Of a DNA stretch of 64,000 bases, positions 43,525 to 55,457 are shown in pieces. The stretch lies in assembly GCA_009760855.2 (NCBI GenBank), contig WPIO01000008.1, forward strand, positions 1,740,501 through 1,804,500, written 5' to 3'. This DNA is from Cristatella mucedo. Its lineage: Eukaryota; Bryozoa; Phylactolaemata; Cristatellidae. Numbering within the stretch: position 1 is the stretch's first letter; each line of letters starts with the position of its first letter. Both the position numbers and the translations under genes were made by a program. Below the pieces are notes generated by a model. That model searched no databases. It had not been told where the DNA came from and saw nothing but the letters and a program-made list of their open reading frames with translations.

Positions 43525-44380
43525 TGGAAAGGCTTTCCTGGCTGTACTTTCGGTCGCCACTTACATGATGCTACGATGTGTGAACACGCAGCTTACTGCG
43601 TCTGCACAATCGCCTCCATGAGAGGCACGAGGTCAATTTCCCGGCAACATAACCTTGGCACGCCAGATCGTCAACATTATGCCAGATCGTCAAGATTACG
43701 GCAGCCCCCTACCCCGAGATTACTGAAGGCTCCTTAATTACGACCCACGGAAGCGGACGGGTCTTAATACGGTTTAACCAACATGGGCTGACAACTGCTG
43801 AAGTACTATTTAGTTGTAGTCTTGGCACCAGTGAGCAATTTACTGATGGACGTCCTTCGCACTCTGGCCTTTCTAAGGCAAAGAGATGGGCCGTTCAACG
43901 CTAAGGCCACGAACTTGCTGCAAGTTTCAGGCGAGGGCACTTGCTCCCCATCGCTGCCCAGAGCTCATCTGCCGTTGGTGGCGTTCGCATCGAGGCAGCG
44001 TCAACGACTCGCTGCGTCACGCTTCAAGCTGCTAGCTACCCCGTCATTCGCCATTCGCCACTCGGCGTCAAAGACCGTCGCCATTATGACAGCTGTAATT
44101 GAGGCACAGAACTTGGAAGGCGGCAGAAGGCACCAAAGTGGCTACCTACAGCAGCTGTCCTCAAACGGTGCCTAGCTACTTCTCCCACGAAGCCGAGGTC
44201 ATCAGGGTGGATAACTTTCCGCTCGTGACGGCTCAGGCAGCCGCCTAGGGGTTACGTACGTATCTCACTCGTTCAGAGTGTTCTTCTAAGCGTTGCGCCT
44301 TGAGGGGCTCGATAAATTACCGAAATCCACTCTAATTAGGGTAGCAACGACCAGACGTACGCGTTGCCGAGCTCAAATTT
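43525..44380. other. No supported gene
   Basis: The + frame at 43822-44175 (117 aa) has no recognised family. A short direct duplication (GCCAGATCGTCAA) lies at about 43662-43695. Confidence 0.4.
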
Positions 44381-45449
44381 TTAATAATAATGCACTTGAT
44401 AAAGCGCCCTCAGAGAACTTAATCTCTTTCTAGGCTCTTTACATTTGCTGCAAAGGGAAATGCAATTTAATGGTAAGTAAAATCATGCTTGAAAAACAAA
44501 CAAAATGAAAAACATGGATAGGGATGACATGCACAGGGTCAGCATGCAAATGTGGTTAGTGGCAGCATGCACAATGTCAGCACGCATAAGCACGTGAAGG
44601 ACGAATCACAGGGACCCACTAAATGCTGTCCTAAATAGGTGTGTTTTTAGGTTCTTTTTAAATGTGGTTAGGTTAGGGGATGTTCTGACGTAGGTCGTAA
44701 GGGAGTTCCAGGCTTTGGGAGCATACAAACTAAATGCACGGTCTCCAAAGGATTTGAGGTTTGTAAGAGGTATTTGTAGACTGTTGGATTCCGAAAAGCG
44801 GGTGGTACGATGCTTGGCCTGATGGGGGAGTATGTCGGAGAGATAGGGTGGAGCCATAGAATGAAGGGACCTAAAAGTAAGCGACAAAACCTTGAAGTCA
44901 ATCCGTTGCTTGACTGATAGCCAGTGCAGGTCGGCGAGAAGTGGAGTAACGTGGCAACTGCGACGCTCACGACAGACAAGCCTAGCTGCAGAGTTTTGCA
45001 CCAGCTGCAATCGCCTGATCGCACATGCTGGTAGGCCAGTAAGCAGTGAGTTGCAGAAGTCGAGACGAGATGTCACGAATTCATGGACCAACATGGACGT
45101 GGTATCCTTATCTAAACAAGCCCGAATTTTAGCAATATTATGAAGCTGAAATAGGCAGATTTGACTGTGGAGCTGATATGGTCGTCTAACGAGAGGTCGC
45201 TTTGGAATATGACATCTAGATTTCGAGCTGATTCAACAGGAGATATGCTGGCAGAGCCAATTTTGAGAGACAGCCTTTCCCATCTCTGGATCACACTAGG
45301 TTTGCCCATAACTAGTAAGTTAGTTTTATCATCGTTTAGTTTTAGAAAATTTGCTGCCATCCATGTGCGGATGTCATCAATGCATGCAGCAAGTGAGTTG
45401 AGAGAATTTAAGGTGCTCGAAGGCTGGGAGGGATCAAAGCAAAGGTACA
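44381..45449 (-). mobile_element. LINE family 1 copy, 5' truncated
   Basis: ATT tail and stem at 44381-44440, 3' UTR, then an open frame 44606-45094 covering the post-RT domain to LKTHLFRTAFSGSL. A frameshift near 45110 separates it from the KLNDDKTNLLVMG part. The 5' end stops at about 45449, just after YLCFDPSQPSS, next to the satellite-like array. Confidence 0.9.
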
Positions 45450-45559
45450 GGTATTTTTCGCAGATATTGTATTACACGTTCGAACTTATCTTTCCACAGA
45501 ACTCCATGTTGCTTCACACACTCGCACTAATGCAAATGAGCATTGGCGCCGGACGCCTG

Positions 45560-47680
45560 CACTGAAATCCATTCTAGTTCTTGTCAAATCCACCCGTAAT
45601 CTGCTGTGAATAGCTCCAAAAAGTCTGGAGCATCAAACTACGCTGCACGCACAATGTACCAAGAAAATTTCTCGCGATTCCGCTCACCCGTTTCACGAAG
45701 TCCGCTAAAATGAGATTGCAGTGGCCCAGGCCAATACCGCATCCTACAGCAATCCACCGCAATCCACTGCATTCCGCCATGCAACGAAAGAAATCCTGAT
45801 CTAAAAGTTCCTTTTTTGATTGCATATGACAGCACACTCTGCGACAATTGCATTAAAAAAATTCGCTTGCATTGGCACGGCCGTTCTCGTGCAATGCGCT
45901 GCAATTGACAGATGTAACCCGGGCCAATACTGCAATCCACTTCAATCCATGGCATAAAAAATCGAAATACATTGCGCCGAGCTCCAGTTGTTATTGCATA
46001 TAAAAGTGCCCCATTCTGTGTGCACAACCACGTAAAATAAAAAATGTATGTAACCTTGCATTGCGGCAATAGGCGGCAATCGCCTGGAATGACCTGGAAA
46101 ACTAGCACAATTCACTCTGTTCCACTGCAAGTCGTCCTCAAATCGCCATCTCGAAGATCTAATCTACATTGCATATAGGACAAGACTCAGTTCAAAGTGC
46201 ATCCACAAAATTGTGCTTCGATGTTCACACGCATTCTCATGCAATGAATTGCAATCGACTGCAACGACACGGTACCATACCACAATCCACCTCAATCCGC
46301 CGAAATCCACTGCAGTCTGCTACACAGCGACCAGAAAGCGTACACTAGAAGCTCTAATTATGATTGCACGCTGCTCTACTCTTCGTTTATTGTGTACTAG
46401 CATAACTTTACTGTAATTGCCTCGGCCATTCTGCAGCAATGCACTGCAATCGACTGCAACTGCCCGGGCCAGTACGTCAATGTAACAAAACCCACCGATA
46501 AACGACCAGAATACGTACACTTTAAGCTCTAATAGGGATTGCACGTTGCTCTCATTTTTGGTTACTGTGTACTCCCACATTTTCACTACAATCACCTCGA
46601 TCATTCGGCATCAATGCACTGCAATTGACTGCCATGGCCCGGGCCAATACCTTAATTTACAGCAATCTGATGCAAAATGCCCTGAAATCGGTTTTGTAAT
46701 GCTTCAATTTTTAATGAATGTTACAAAGCACACTGGTTAAATTCAACCACATCAATTTAAGCAATTTCACTCCTACAATCTCGGGCGATGCATGGCAATC
46801 TACGGCAACGGTTCGGCTCGAAGCAGCAATCCACTATTATCCGTGGCAAGTCGACACTAAATTGGCTGCACGAAGTGCCGGTTGTCATAGCATTTCACAT
46901 TTCTTTGTGCTAAAGGTGAAATCTTCGGACTTCGAAGCTATTTTACACATTAATCGTCAACAATACCCGGCGATTGACGGCAATGGCAGTGACCAATACC
47001 GAAATCCGTGGCAAATCGACGAGAATCGAAGGATTGGCTGCAATAAACTGCAACTCTCATTCCACGTAACATGTATCTGTGTGCGCTCATAATTTTCACC
47101 CATGGTACGCATTCAATCGACGGCAGCCCACGGCAATCGATGGCAATGGCCTGGGTAAATACGCCAATCCATAACGGGCAGTTACAAATGCACCGACAGT
47201 TGCTGAGAGAAGCTCCAACTTTTTCTAGCGTATTGCACTGCACTGCATTAAAAGTGCAGCCCCATGCTGTTATACAATCGACAAAGGCACAATCGGGAGC
47301 AATGCACGGCAATCGATGGCAATGGCCCGGTCTCTGCAGCAATCTGGTTCAAGTTTGCTGGAAATTGGCTGTTTGAATTTGTAATTATCCTACTTCATAA
47401 CGCTCACTGTGGGCTGTCCTTTTTCGCATTCAACCTTGTGCAATCCCTGGCAATCTACGGCAATTGCCAGAGACAATACAGCAATATATGATTGTCTGTT
47501 ACATTTACAAACAGAGCTGGTGGGAGAAGATCACATTGTTCTTGCGTAACAGTGCGCTGCATTAAACGTGCAACCGCGTCCTATCAACCAATCTTGAACG
47601 TACATGCGAGGGGAATGCGCGGCAATCAACGGCAACGGCATGGAAAAATACAGCAGCGGTCTTCAGCTCACTTAGTCTGC
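45560..47680. repeat. Diverged tandem array, about 174-bp period, about 12 units
   Basis: A GC-rich core near CCCGGGCCAATAC recurs at about 45727, 45920, 46090, 46270, 46466, 46641, 46810, 46990, 47150, 47325, 47468 and 47640. Spacing runs from 143 to 196 bp, with a mean near 174. Each core is flanked by 10-bp steps of a GCAATC-type motif (for example GCAATGCACT, GCAATCGACT). The sequence between cores is AT-richer and poorly conserved. Open frames on both strands carry look-alike peptides because of the repeat and are not credible genes. Confidence 0.75.
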
Positions 47681-48082
47681 CCCATATATTTCGTTCTGCG
47701 CCTTGCATTTTCTTAGCTAGCAAGTACTCGACTGCCTGTCGCCGAGCAAACTCGCTTCCTGTCAGTCGCTGCTCAATCGATTTCGAGGCCGGCCATGGCC
47801 GCAGGCGACGCTACTAGCCCGCGGCTTTCAGGCGTGCATGCCAGCTTTACGGCGAGCGAATGCCTTCCATAGCTACTCGTTTGAAATATACCTTAATCTT
47901 GATGCGAACACATTATTATTAGTATTTTCATTTTTACTATCGCTATTACTCGTGACCCCCACGGGACTGGACTGGTCTGGCCTAGCTGGCCTCTCTTGAG
48001 GGAAGTGCAGCTGATGTCGTCACCAGAGATCAGCTCTCGAGACTCAATGTCTCACTTGCTCCCGAGGCACACGCTTGGCTGT
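47681..48082. other. No supported gene
   Basis: GC-rich then ATT-containing sequence between the array and the next LINE. No family recognised. Confidence 0.4.
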
Positions 48083-49295
48083 TATAATTAAAATAATAAT
48101 AATGCACTTGATAAAACGCCCTCAGAGAACTTAATCTCTTTCTAGGCTCTTTACATTTGCTGCAAGGGAAAATGCAATTTAATGGTAAGTAAAATCATGC
48201 TTGAAAAACAAACACGATGAATAATATGGTTAGGGGTGACATGCACAGGGTCAGCATGCTAATGTGGTTAGTGGCAGCATGCACAGTGTCCACACGCATA
48301 AGCACATCAAGGACGAATCACAGGGACCCACTAAATGCTGTCCTAAATAGGTGTGTTTTTAGGTTCCTTTTAAATGTGGTCAGGTCAGGGGATGTTCTGA
48401 CGCAGGTCGGGATGGAGTTCCAGGCTTTGGGAGCATACGAACTAAATGCACGGTCTCCAAAGGATTTGAGGTTTGTACGAGGTATTTGTAGACTGTTGGA
48501 TTCCGAAAAGCGGGTGGTACGATGCTTGGCCTGATGGGGGAGTATATCGGAGAGATAGGCTGGAGCCATAGAATGAAGGGACCTAAAAGTGAGCGACAAA
48601 ACCTTGAAGTCAATCCGTTGCTTGACTGTTAGCCAGTGCAGGTCGGCGAGAAGTGGTGTAATGTCGCAACTGCGACGCTCACGACAGAGAAGCCTAGCGG
48701 CAGAGTTTTCCACCAGCTGCAATCGCCTGATTGCACATGCCGGTAGGCCAGTAAGCAGTGAGCTGCAGAAGTCGAGACGGGATGTCACGAATGCATGAAC
48801 CAACTTAGATGTGGTATCCTTATCCAAACAAGCCCGAATTTCAGCAATGTTACAAAGCTGAAAATAGGAAAATTTAACTGTTGAGCTGATATGGTCGTCT
48901 AACGAGAGGTCGCTTTGGAATATGACACCTAGATTTCGAGCTGATTCAACAAGAGATATGCTGGCAGAGCCAATTTTGAGAGTCAGCCTCTCCAATCTCT
49001 GAATCACACTGGGTTTGCCCATAACTAGTAAGTTAGTTTTATCATCGTTTAGTTTTAGAAAATTTGCTGCCATCCATGTGCGGATGTCATCAATGCATGC
49101 AGCAAGTGAGTTTAGAGAATTTGAGGTGCTCGAAGGCTGGGAGGGATCAAAGCAAAGGTACAACTGAGTGTCATCCGCATAGATGTGAAAGCCTAAATTG
49201 TGCTTGGCAATCACATCAGCAAGAGGGAGAGTATAAACCGTAAAAAGAACCGGACCGAGCACGGAGTCCTGAGGTACCCCATATTTCAGAGGTTG
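48083..49295 (-). mobile_element. LINE family 1 copy with long RT frame, 5' truncated
   Basis: ATT tail and stem at 48088-48150. The 314-aa frame at 48318-49262 starts just after motif B (LGPVLFTVYTLPLADVI) and keeps YADDTQLYLCF, KLNDDKTNLLVMGKPS and the LKTHLFRTAFSGSL end without a stop. A stop-type change at GSVLG (the + strand reads GAGTCCTGAGG) and truncation near 49290 end it. Little decayed, so relatively recent. Confidence 0.9.
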
Positions 49296-50050
49296 CCTGT
49301 TGCCACGGCAGCTCTTTCTTGTGCTTAGCCGGATGTCGTATCAAACAGTCACTGTCATTCATCATGCCAAGCACGGCACGGATGCGAGCAAAATGCCGTC
49401 GCTAAAAGTTGCTTCGCTCCTTCACTTTCGGCAAGCTGCATCCGCTTATATTTGGCTCAAACGAGGCAGTTACCGCCTTGTGCGACGGAATTCTTGAATT
49501 TTTTTTACAGGCTTAAGCGGGCGTAAGGTAGAGGGCTTGAAGACTTTGTTATTGTGAGATCCCTCCGCTGACACACACACACACACATATTAAGCTGTCC
49601 CTTTACTGTTACGGTGCAGCTGCTGTACACTGCTCGACGGTAGGCTTCTTAACGGTATTGTATCGCGATTCACAGTTTGAGCACCCTAAACGATAAATTT
49701 ATATGAGCAGTGTAAGTGACGGCTGAATAAACAAGAACGGATCTTTAAAAAATAACACAATGAACACCCTTCAGCATGAAGCTTTCAGATTGCATGGAGC
49801 TCTTGATCACAGTCGTACATATTTTTGATGCGACTTGCGGAGTATTTTTGCCTGAGACCTAAATGTGTGCAAGTCTATCCGTGAGTCTGCCCGTGAGTGT
49901 CGTCGAGAGTTCGTCGGAGGCAAGTCGCTGACTTAGCAGTTCTGTTGTGCCCTCTTCGATAAATATATGCTACTGCAACGTGCAGCTTCGGTGAGTCGTA
50001 CGTCACAACAGCATTACGTAACATTTACCAATTTGAATACAAAAAGGTTT
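49296..50050. other. No supported gene
   Basis: A short (CA)n run at about 49572-49588. Nothing else recognised. Confidence 0.4.
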
Positions 50051-50160
50051 AGCTGATTTAACAGCCTCCTTTCTATAGAGGCAGACGAGCCTTCACAACT
50101 ATCACTGTCGCTTGCAGTGGGCAATAAAGGATCGCCCACTGCATGACCTGAACTAACGAT
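50051..50160 (-). mobile_element. SINE family B copy, truncated
   Basis: On the minus strand it ends GGCTGTTAAATCAGC (50051-50065) and keeps the body GCGACAGTGATAG and GGGCGATCC. The head is cut by the family-2 LINE copy next to it. Confidence 0.65.
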
Positions 50161-50412
50161 GTAATGTAATGTAATGTATCTCCGTCAGTAACTCCACAAA
50201 GTCATAAAGACCATGTGGGTGTTACGCGGAGAGTTTTGTATAGCGCACTCACAGCCTAGGCGGCTTTCGGTACGCATTCGGTAGCCAACAGACTTCGTCT
50301 CACGCAACAAAGAGAAAGTGGGAAGCATAGCAGAGTTAGGAGAGCAGTTGAGGTAGTGAGTAGCATAGAAGTAGCAGTTCAGGACCGCTGAAAAAGATGT
50401 GCCATAGTCGGC
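50158..50412 (-). mobile_element. LINE family 2, 3' region
   Basis: It begins with the repeated tail GTAATGTAATGTAATG, then GTATCTCCGTCAGTAACTCC and GGCTTTCGGTACGCATTCGG. Its sequence extends to AGTAGCAGTTCAGGACCGCTG, matching TCCTGAACTGCTACTTCC at 61180. Confidence 0.8.
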
Positions 50413-51215
50413 AGTTGGAGAGTAGATGTATGTCGTTACGTAACGATCCTGGTCATGAAGAGCGAGTACCTTACCCCTGGGTTCAGACCCAGGGGCAGTC
50501 ACAGCATACACTCATTGTTAAAATGCATTCATTAAATTGTGTCTTGATTTATGAAATAGAGATGAGCATGCTTTTCGTCGCTATCTTATTGACGTATGTA
50601 AGACTGCGAAAGTTAGAAGGGTGTAACGAATAGAAAGTAAGAAGCGGACCGGGAAGTCAGTCTACTAGCGACGGTCTGCTTCCGGCCTGCGAGTCATTGC
50701 AGGTTCCGAGCCTTTTCACAGCAATTCACTCATGCGCATCGTCTTTTTTAGTTTACAAATTGAATAGCGTGCACACGTGATTTTTTTCTCGGTTACAACA
50801 TAGTCGAACGCATACTAGTAAACAGGTTTCTCAGCTCGCTGTTATGGTACAGCTTCGCATTAATTTGTCTAGTTAATAGTTTCGGATTAGTGGCTGCTAT
50901 TTTTAGACGACCTTGGCTTTAGCAGTGATTTATTCCAAAATGCAAAGCGACCTAAAGCATTTTGTCGCCTAGCAGTAAGCAGAAAATGTTCACATCGCGA
51001 GGGGAACAAAACCTCATGCAAAAATTTTCCGTTGCAGGGCTTATAGCAGTGATATAGCAGCTACCGAGATTCCCCATGCATCGCCATGGAATAATTACCT
51101 AAGTTATCAATTGGCATTAAGGCGCTCGTTCCGATCCCAGGTTTAATCCCTGAAAGTGGCACGTGAATGTTTTGAATGATTTATGGCAAACTGATTCTTA
51201 AAAGAGGAGCAGGTG
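50413..51215. other. No supported gene
   Basis: tRNA-like B-box strings (TGCAGGTTCCGAGCC near 50689; CAGGTTTAATCCCTG near 51138) hint at decayed SINE heads. No gene is seen. Confidence 0.35.
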
Positions 51216-51345
51216 TGCTCCCTAAATATATATATATATATATAATATATATAGTAAATATAATATATATATATAGTAAATATATATATATATATATATA
51301 GTAAATATAATATATATATAATATATATATATATATATTTAGGGA

Positions 51346-51385
<40 letters not shown>
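51216..51385. repeat. AT microsatellite with inverted arms
   Basis: GCTCCCTAAATATATATATA at 51216 is mirrored by ATATATATATTTAGGGAGC ending near 51349, with TAGTAAATA-interrupted AT repeats between and a second AT run to 51385. It could form a long hairpin. Confidence 0.85.
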
Positions 51386-53234
51386 TCACTATGAAATTTG
51401 GAGAAAAAACGATCGATGCTCCAGCAGCTTTCTCACACGTAATTAAGCAAGCTGCCATTTCGGCCACCTCAGAGGTTACTTGGGCGTTGTTGCAAATAAA
51501 ATTCCAAAGTTCAAAGACTACCCACAAAATAGTTTCCATCCTTATCACATTCTAATCATCACACATTGAAGGCATCGTGGATGGCCTGGCGAGGAGTATC
51601 ACATTTTCATCCTGTTAGATCGTTATTTCAATCCTTGGTACTTAACCAATGAATAATACGTTTGCTTACGCCATGCTAAGACTCTTGCGGTTTTAACTCA
51701 GCTAGGAAAAGACTTGGTTTTAAAGTAACTAGTTGTAGGATTAAACAGAATTGCACACACCTTATTTCCCCGAGCATTAGATCTAACGGGAAAATAAGTC
51801 CCAGCACCAGATTTTTCAGGCGGATGCCCAAGTGAGCCTAGAGTCCGAGCCCGAGCCCCAAAACAGCCCCGGTTAAGGGGGGAAGTAAGCAATCCGGATT
51901 GTATCAAAAGCCTTCATTTAACGCTTGATTTACTTTGGGATCTTAAAGAAATAATACTTGTTATCTCCAGTCAAGATGAATGCAAAGCGAAAAGGCGGCT
52001 CCGTCGCGTGCAAGAACAGAAGCGAGAAGACTATGAATACTCAGTCGACATGAGGGCGAGGAGAATGCTAAGCGGCGGCCAGAGTGGATGAACAAAATAT
52101 TCAAGGATCGTTAGCATAGAGAAATGAATGGCTACATCAAAAATAGAATGGAGAAAAATCAATCGAGCTGCGGCGGCGGTCGAGAGCTGCCGCCCGAGAG
52201 CACTGCCTTGAAGCCGCCTCACTCTAAGCTTTCTCGTGCTGTTTCGATAGCTTCACGTCGGCCGAGCGTGCGGGAACTAAGCTCCGCGTCAATGACAAAA
52301 TAAAACGGGCAACCCGGCGGCGGCTTGACAGAATATCTCTTCTGATGACGCGACCGTTCTGTTGTTCGCCATTTAAACGCCCGACCAAGGCTTTCGATGA
52401 GAGTATTTTTAATTTCGGAGCACTCGCGCGCTGCTAAAATTCGTTTGCTCTTGGCGTACATTAAGTTTTACAAACGCATATACGTCGAGGGAAAAAACGC
52501 TGCGTTCGACTCCTGCCGCAATGGCTACTCTTGCCAGTATACTGTAAGGAGCGATAAGTATTGGTCAAAGTATCAACTGCTGTAGAATATCATCGGTCTG
52601 CACTACTGGCGCTTCCAAAGTTAACAACTCCTAAAGCACGAAATTCTTCTGGCCAACCCAGTGAAAAAAATAGTCCTGCTTAACTATGACCTTGGCAGCT
52701 AAGCAAGGGCAACAGTCCAAAGGTCATGACAGAAGGCTGAACTAAGATCCGAGCAGCGATTCGTTGCCCACACCGGAAGCACGAGCAAGATTGCATTTGC
52801 GTTTAGTTTCCCTGGATGGGAGATTCTTGCTGGAGATGCTTCCTTGCTCCAATAAAGAGTGTGAAACTGGAGATAAGGCAAATTAACGTGCCTGATTGTC
52901 TTCTTTGCAGTAAACCAACTTGTGCTGCTTCATCCTAAGCTGCTCTAAGGTTGCGCCCAAGCTCTCAGATGTTGGCTCCTCGGACTGCAGTTGACATGGC
53001 TGTAATGTTGGCACTTGACATGGCTCCAATGGCCGTAACGACGTGGCAAAAAAGAGGCAAACTAAGATCCACACTGTTCTCCAAAGCATCCCGGAGAAAG
53101 TCCCTCGGCTCGGCAGATGTGTTGTGTAGTCATTGCCATGACTCCACAGCCAGAAAGATTATGGGTTATGACAAAACTCAGTTGCATATTATTAACATTG
53201 ACGAAGCTGAAGAACACGAAATATAAACCACCTG
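51386..53234. other. Flank downstream of MFSD1-like gene; no supported gene
   Basis: The minus frame at 52883-53089 (68 aa, starting MLWRTVWILVCLFF) lies beyond the MFSD1-like stop and was not recognised. It probably falls in the 3' UTR or flank. From about 53040 the sequence is duplicated at 35640-35850. Confidence 0.4.
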
Positions 53235-53342
53235 TCATCGGCTGCCTTTTCGCAGCAAGGGATCTGTCTCGTCTGCTGCAGAGTTGACTATCGCAAGAGG
53301 TTGCATTCTTCGTTCTTTCTTACCCATGTTGAGAGTTCCGCC
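53235..53342 (-). CDS. MFSD1-like exon i (terminal)
   Basis: Acceptor TTTCTAG, stop TGA at 53235-53237. It encodes [13 protein letters not shown], matching the GGNLN block just after the last MFSD1 helix, and ends [12 protein letters not shown]. Confidence 0.88.
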   Translation of the reverse strand, partial: GGTLNMGKKERRMQPLAIVNSAADETDPLLRKGSR

Positions 53343-55260
53343 CTAGAAAAATGTCGTTAATTGATGACGACAGCCTGAACATGACAGTAGGAACAATGCA
53401 AATGAGAAAACTGAGACAACACAATGTTCTCGCACTTGATGGAATCGCTGCAAATGCTTAGAGCATTCTTAACAGTTTCTAGTGGTGCAGGGAAGGACAA
53501 TAATTGATCGCTCCCAATGCACTCAAGAAGAAATTAATCTAAATCCCGGCACTTTACATCTAGCTGCAATAGAATCACTAACCGTTGGGTTAGTGATATG
53601 CACGTCATCCAGCATGCAAAAGCAAACAACTACCATGCCTAGGCCAGCATGCTTAATCAAGTAAACACCAAGACAGTTGTGGCCACCGGTCAGTGGGCAC
53701 TCTGGCTAGTTTCTAGGCTATCCACTGACTCATGCACAGGTATGAACGCAAAGCATGCACACACAAAAAACGCCATGGGTTACAGCCAGCTGACGAAGCT
53801 TTGTCGAGAAACATAGATGCGACATACTTCTTCACATTGCACTCCATACCTGACGTTTATCTACCACGTTGAGTGTCAACACAGCAGCAATGCAGCAAAG
53901 AGCATTACACAGAAGGAATATCATGACGAACTTCCAGTTGCGCAAAGTCTGGTCCCTGGTTTGCCTAAAAAGATAAAATGAGTGACAAATGTCAAGAAGC
54001 CAAGGCAACACACGCCCGTACATGGAGAACTAAAAGCAACAAAAACATGAGCCGCGAATAGGTTACGACAAGAAACAATGGAATTTACAAAATAAGAAAG
54101 GCCAACATGAAGACTGGTTGAGTGAGATCACTACTCAAGAAAGCCAACGAACCAACTCTCCGGAAACACATTTCCTCTTGAAAGCCATTGAGCCCAAAGA
54201 TGACAGCGGAAAGGCTGCCAATCCACTAGCACACTATTATGTTCTATTCGTTACGACCAACGAAGGGTTACAAGAGCTTAGCAGCGGCCACAACATGTGA
54301 CAACTCTCATCGCACTCACAGGCCTACAGAAAAACTCAGCTCACATGGCAAGGCCTACTCACGGAGCACAACTCACTGTCTATTACATGCCTTCGGTTTG
54401 TATGCAGCCTTGGCCATAGATTATCACCTTCCTAGCCACTATAATTCAGGAGCTGCAAACTATGAATATCCGTCATAATCTGGCTGATTATGGAATGCTG
54501 TTGCCTTACCATGAGCTTCAGCCGGATAGCCTATGACACCCTCAATCGTCACCCTGTTCGGTGACCTTGTATGCTAGGACACCACTCGACAGGCCTAGTG
54601 CTCTTCCTTTCAGCAATCAATAATGCTTACACGTGTGTGTGTGCGATATTAGCTGATTTAACAGCCTCATTTGTATATCGACAGAAGCGCCTTACCGGCT
54701 ATCACCACCGCTTGCAGCAAGCAATAAGGATCGTCCACCGCAGGATGATTCGAACCCACGACCTCTCGATCGTTTACATCGAGCACCTTACCTCCTGGGC
54801 TATCACATGCTGGTATTCTGCATATCATTGGAAAAAGAAGAGGCAAGCATACGTCCTGCGGGTCATGGCACGAGCGAGCTAGCTAATAATAGAAACATGA
54901 CCGACTCAAAGTCTGGCATAACATTGCACGTTTACGTATGGTCGGAGTGCCCATTTTTACCAAAGCACGGCTTAGTATTGCTGCTATGTCATACATGCTT
55001 CATTCCAGCATATGCTTAAAAAGGCAGCGTAAGTGCAAAAACACTATAGATACTGGTTGCAATCACCCACCACGTGCATGATATGTGTTTTCGATCACAT
55101 ATTTAACCGGTTGGTGCAGAGTTAAAGTAGGCACACAGGCGAAAAGAATTTTTGGTAACAATCCTACCTTTAACTTCAATCTGTTTTTCCCAGTTTGTAT
55201 CCTGCACACTCAACAAGAAAAAGCTATTGCAAACTCAATATTAATAGACAAGATTGTATG

Positions 55261-55357
<97 letters not shown>

Positions 55358-55388
55358 ATATATCTATATATATCATTCGGCCATATAC

Positions 55389-55457
<69 letters not shown>

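Noticed and set aside
45560-47680. Open frames with look-alike peptides on both strands of the 174-bp array
   Set aside because: The similarity follows from the DNA repeat; frames are short, occur on both strands and lack start or splice context.
45560-47680. CRISPR array, suggested by regular spacing
   Set aside because: Units are diverged, spacing varies by tens of bases, there are no cas genes and the window is eukaryotic.
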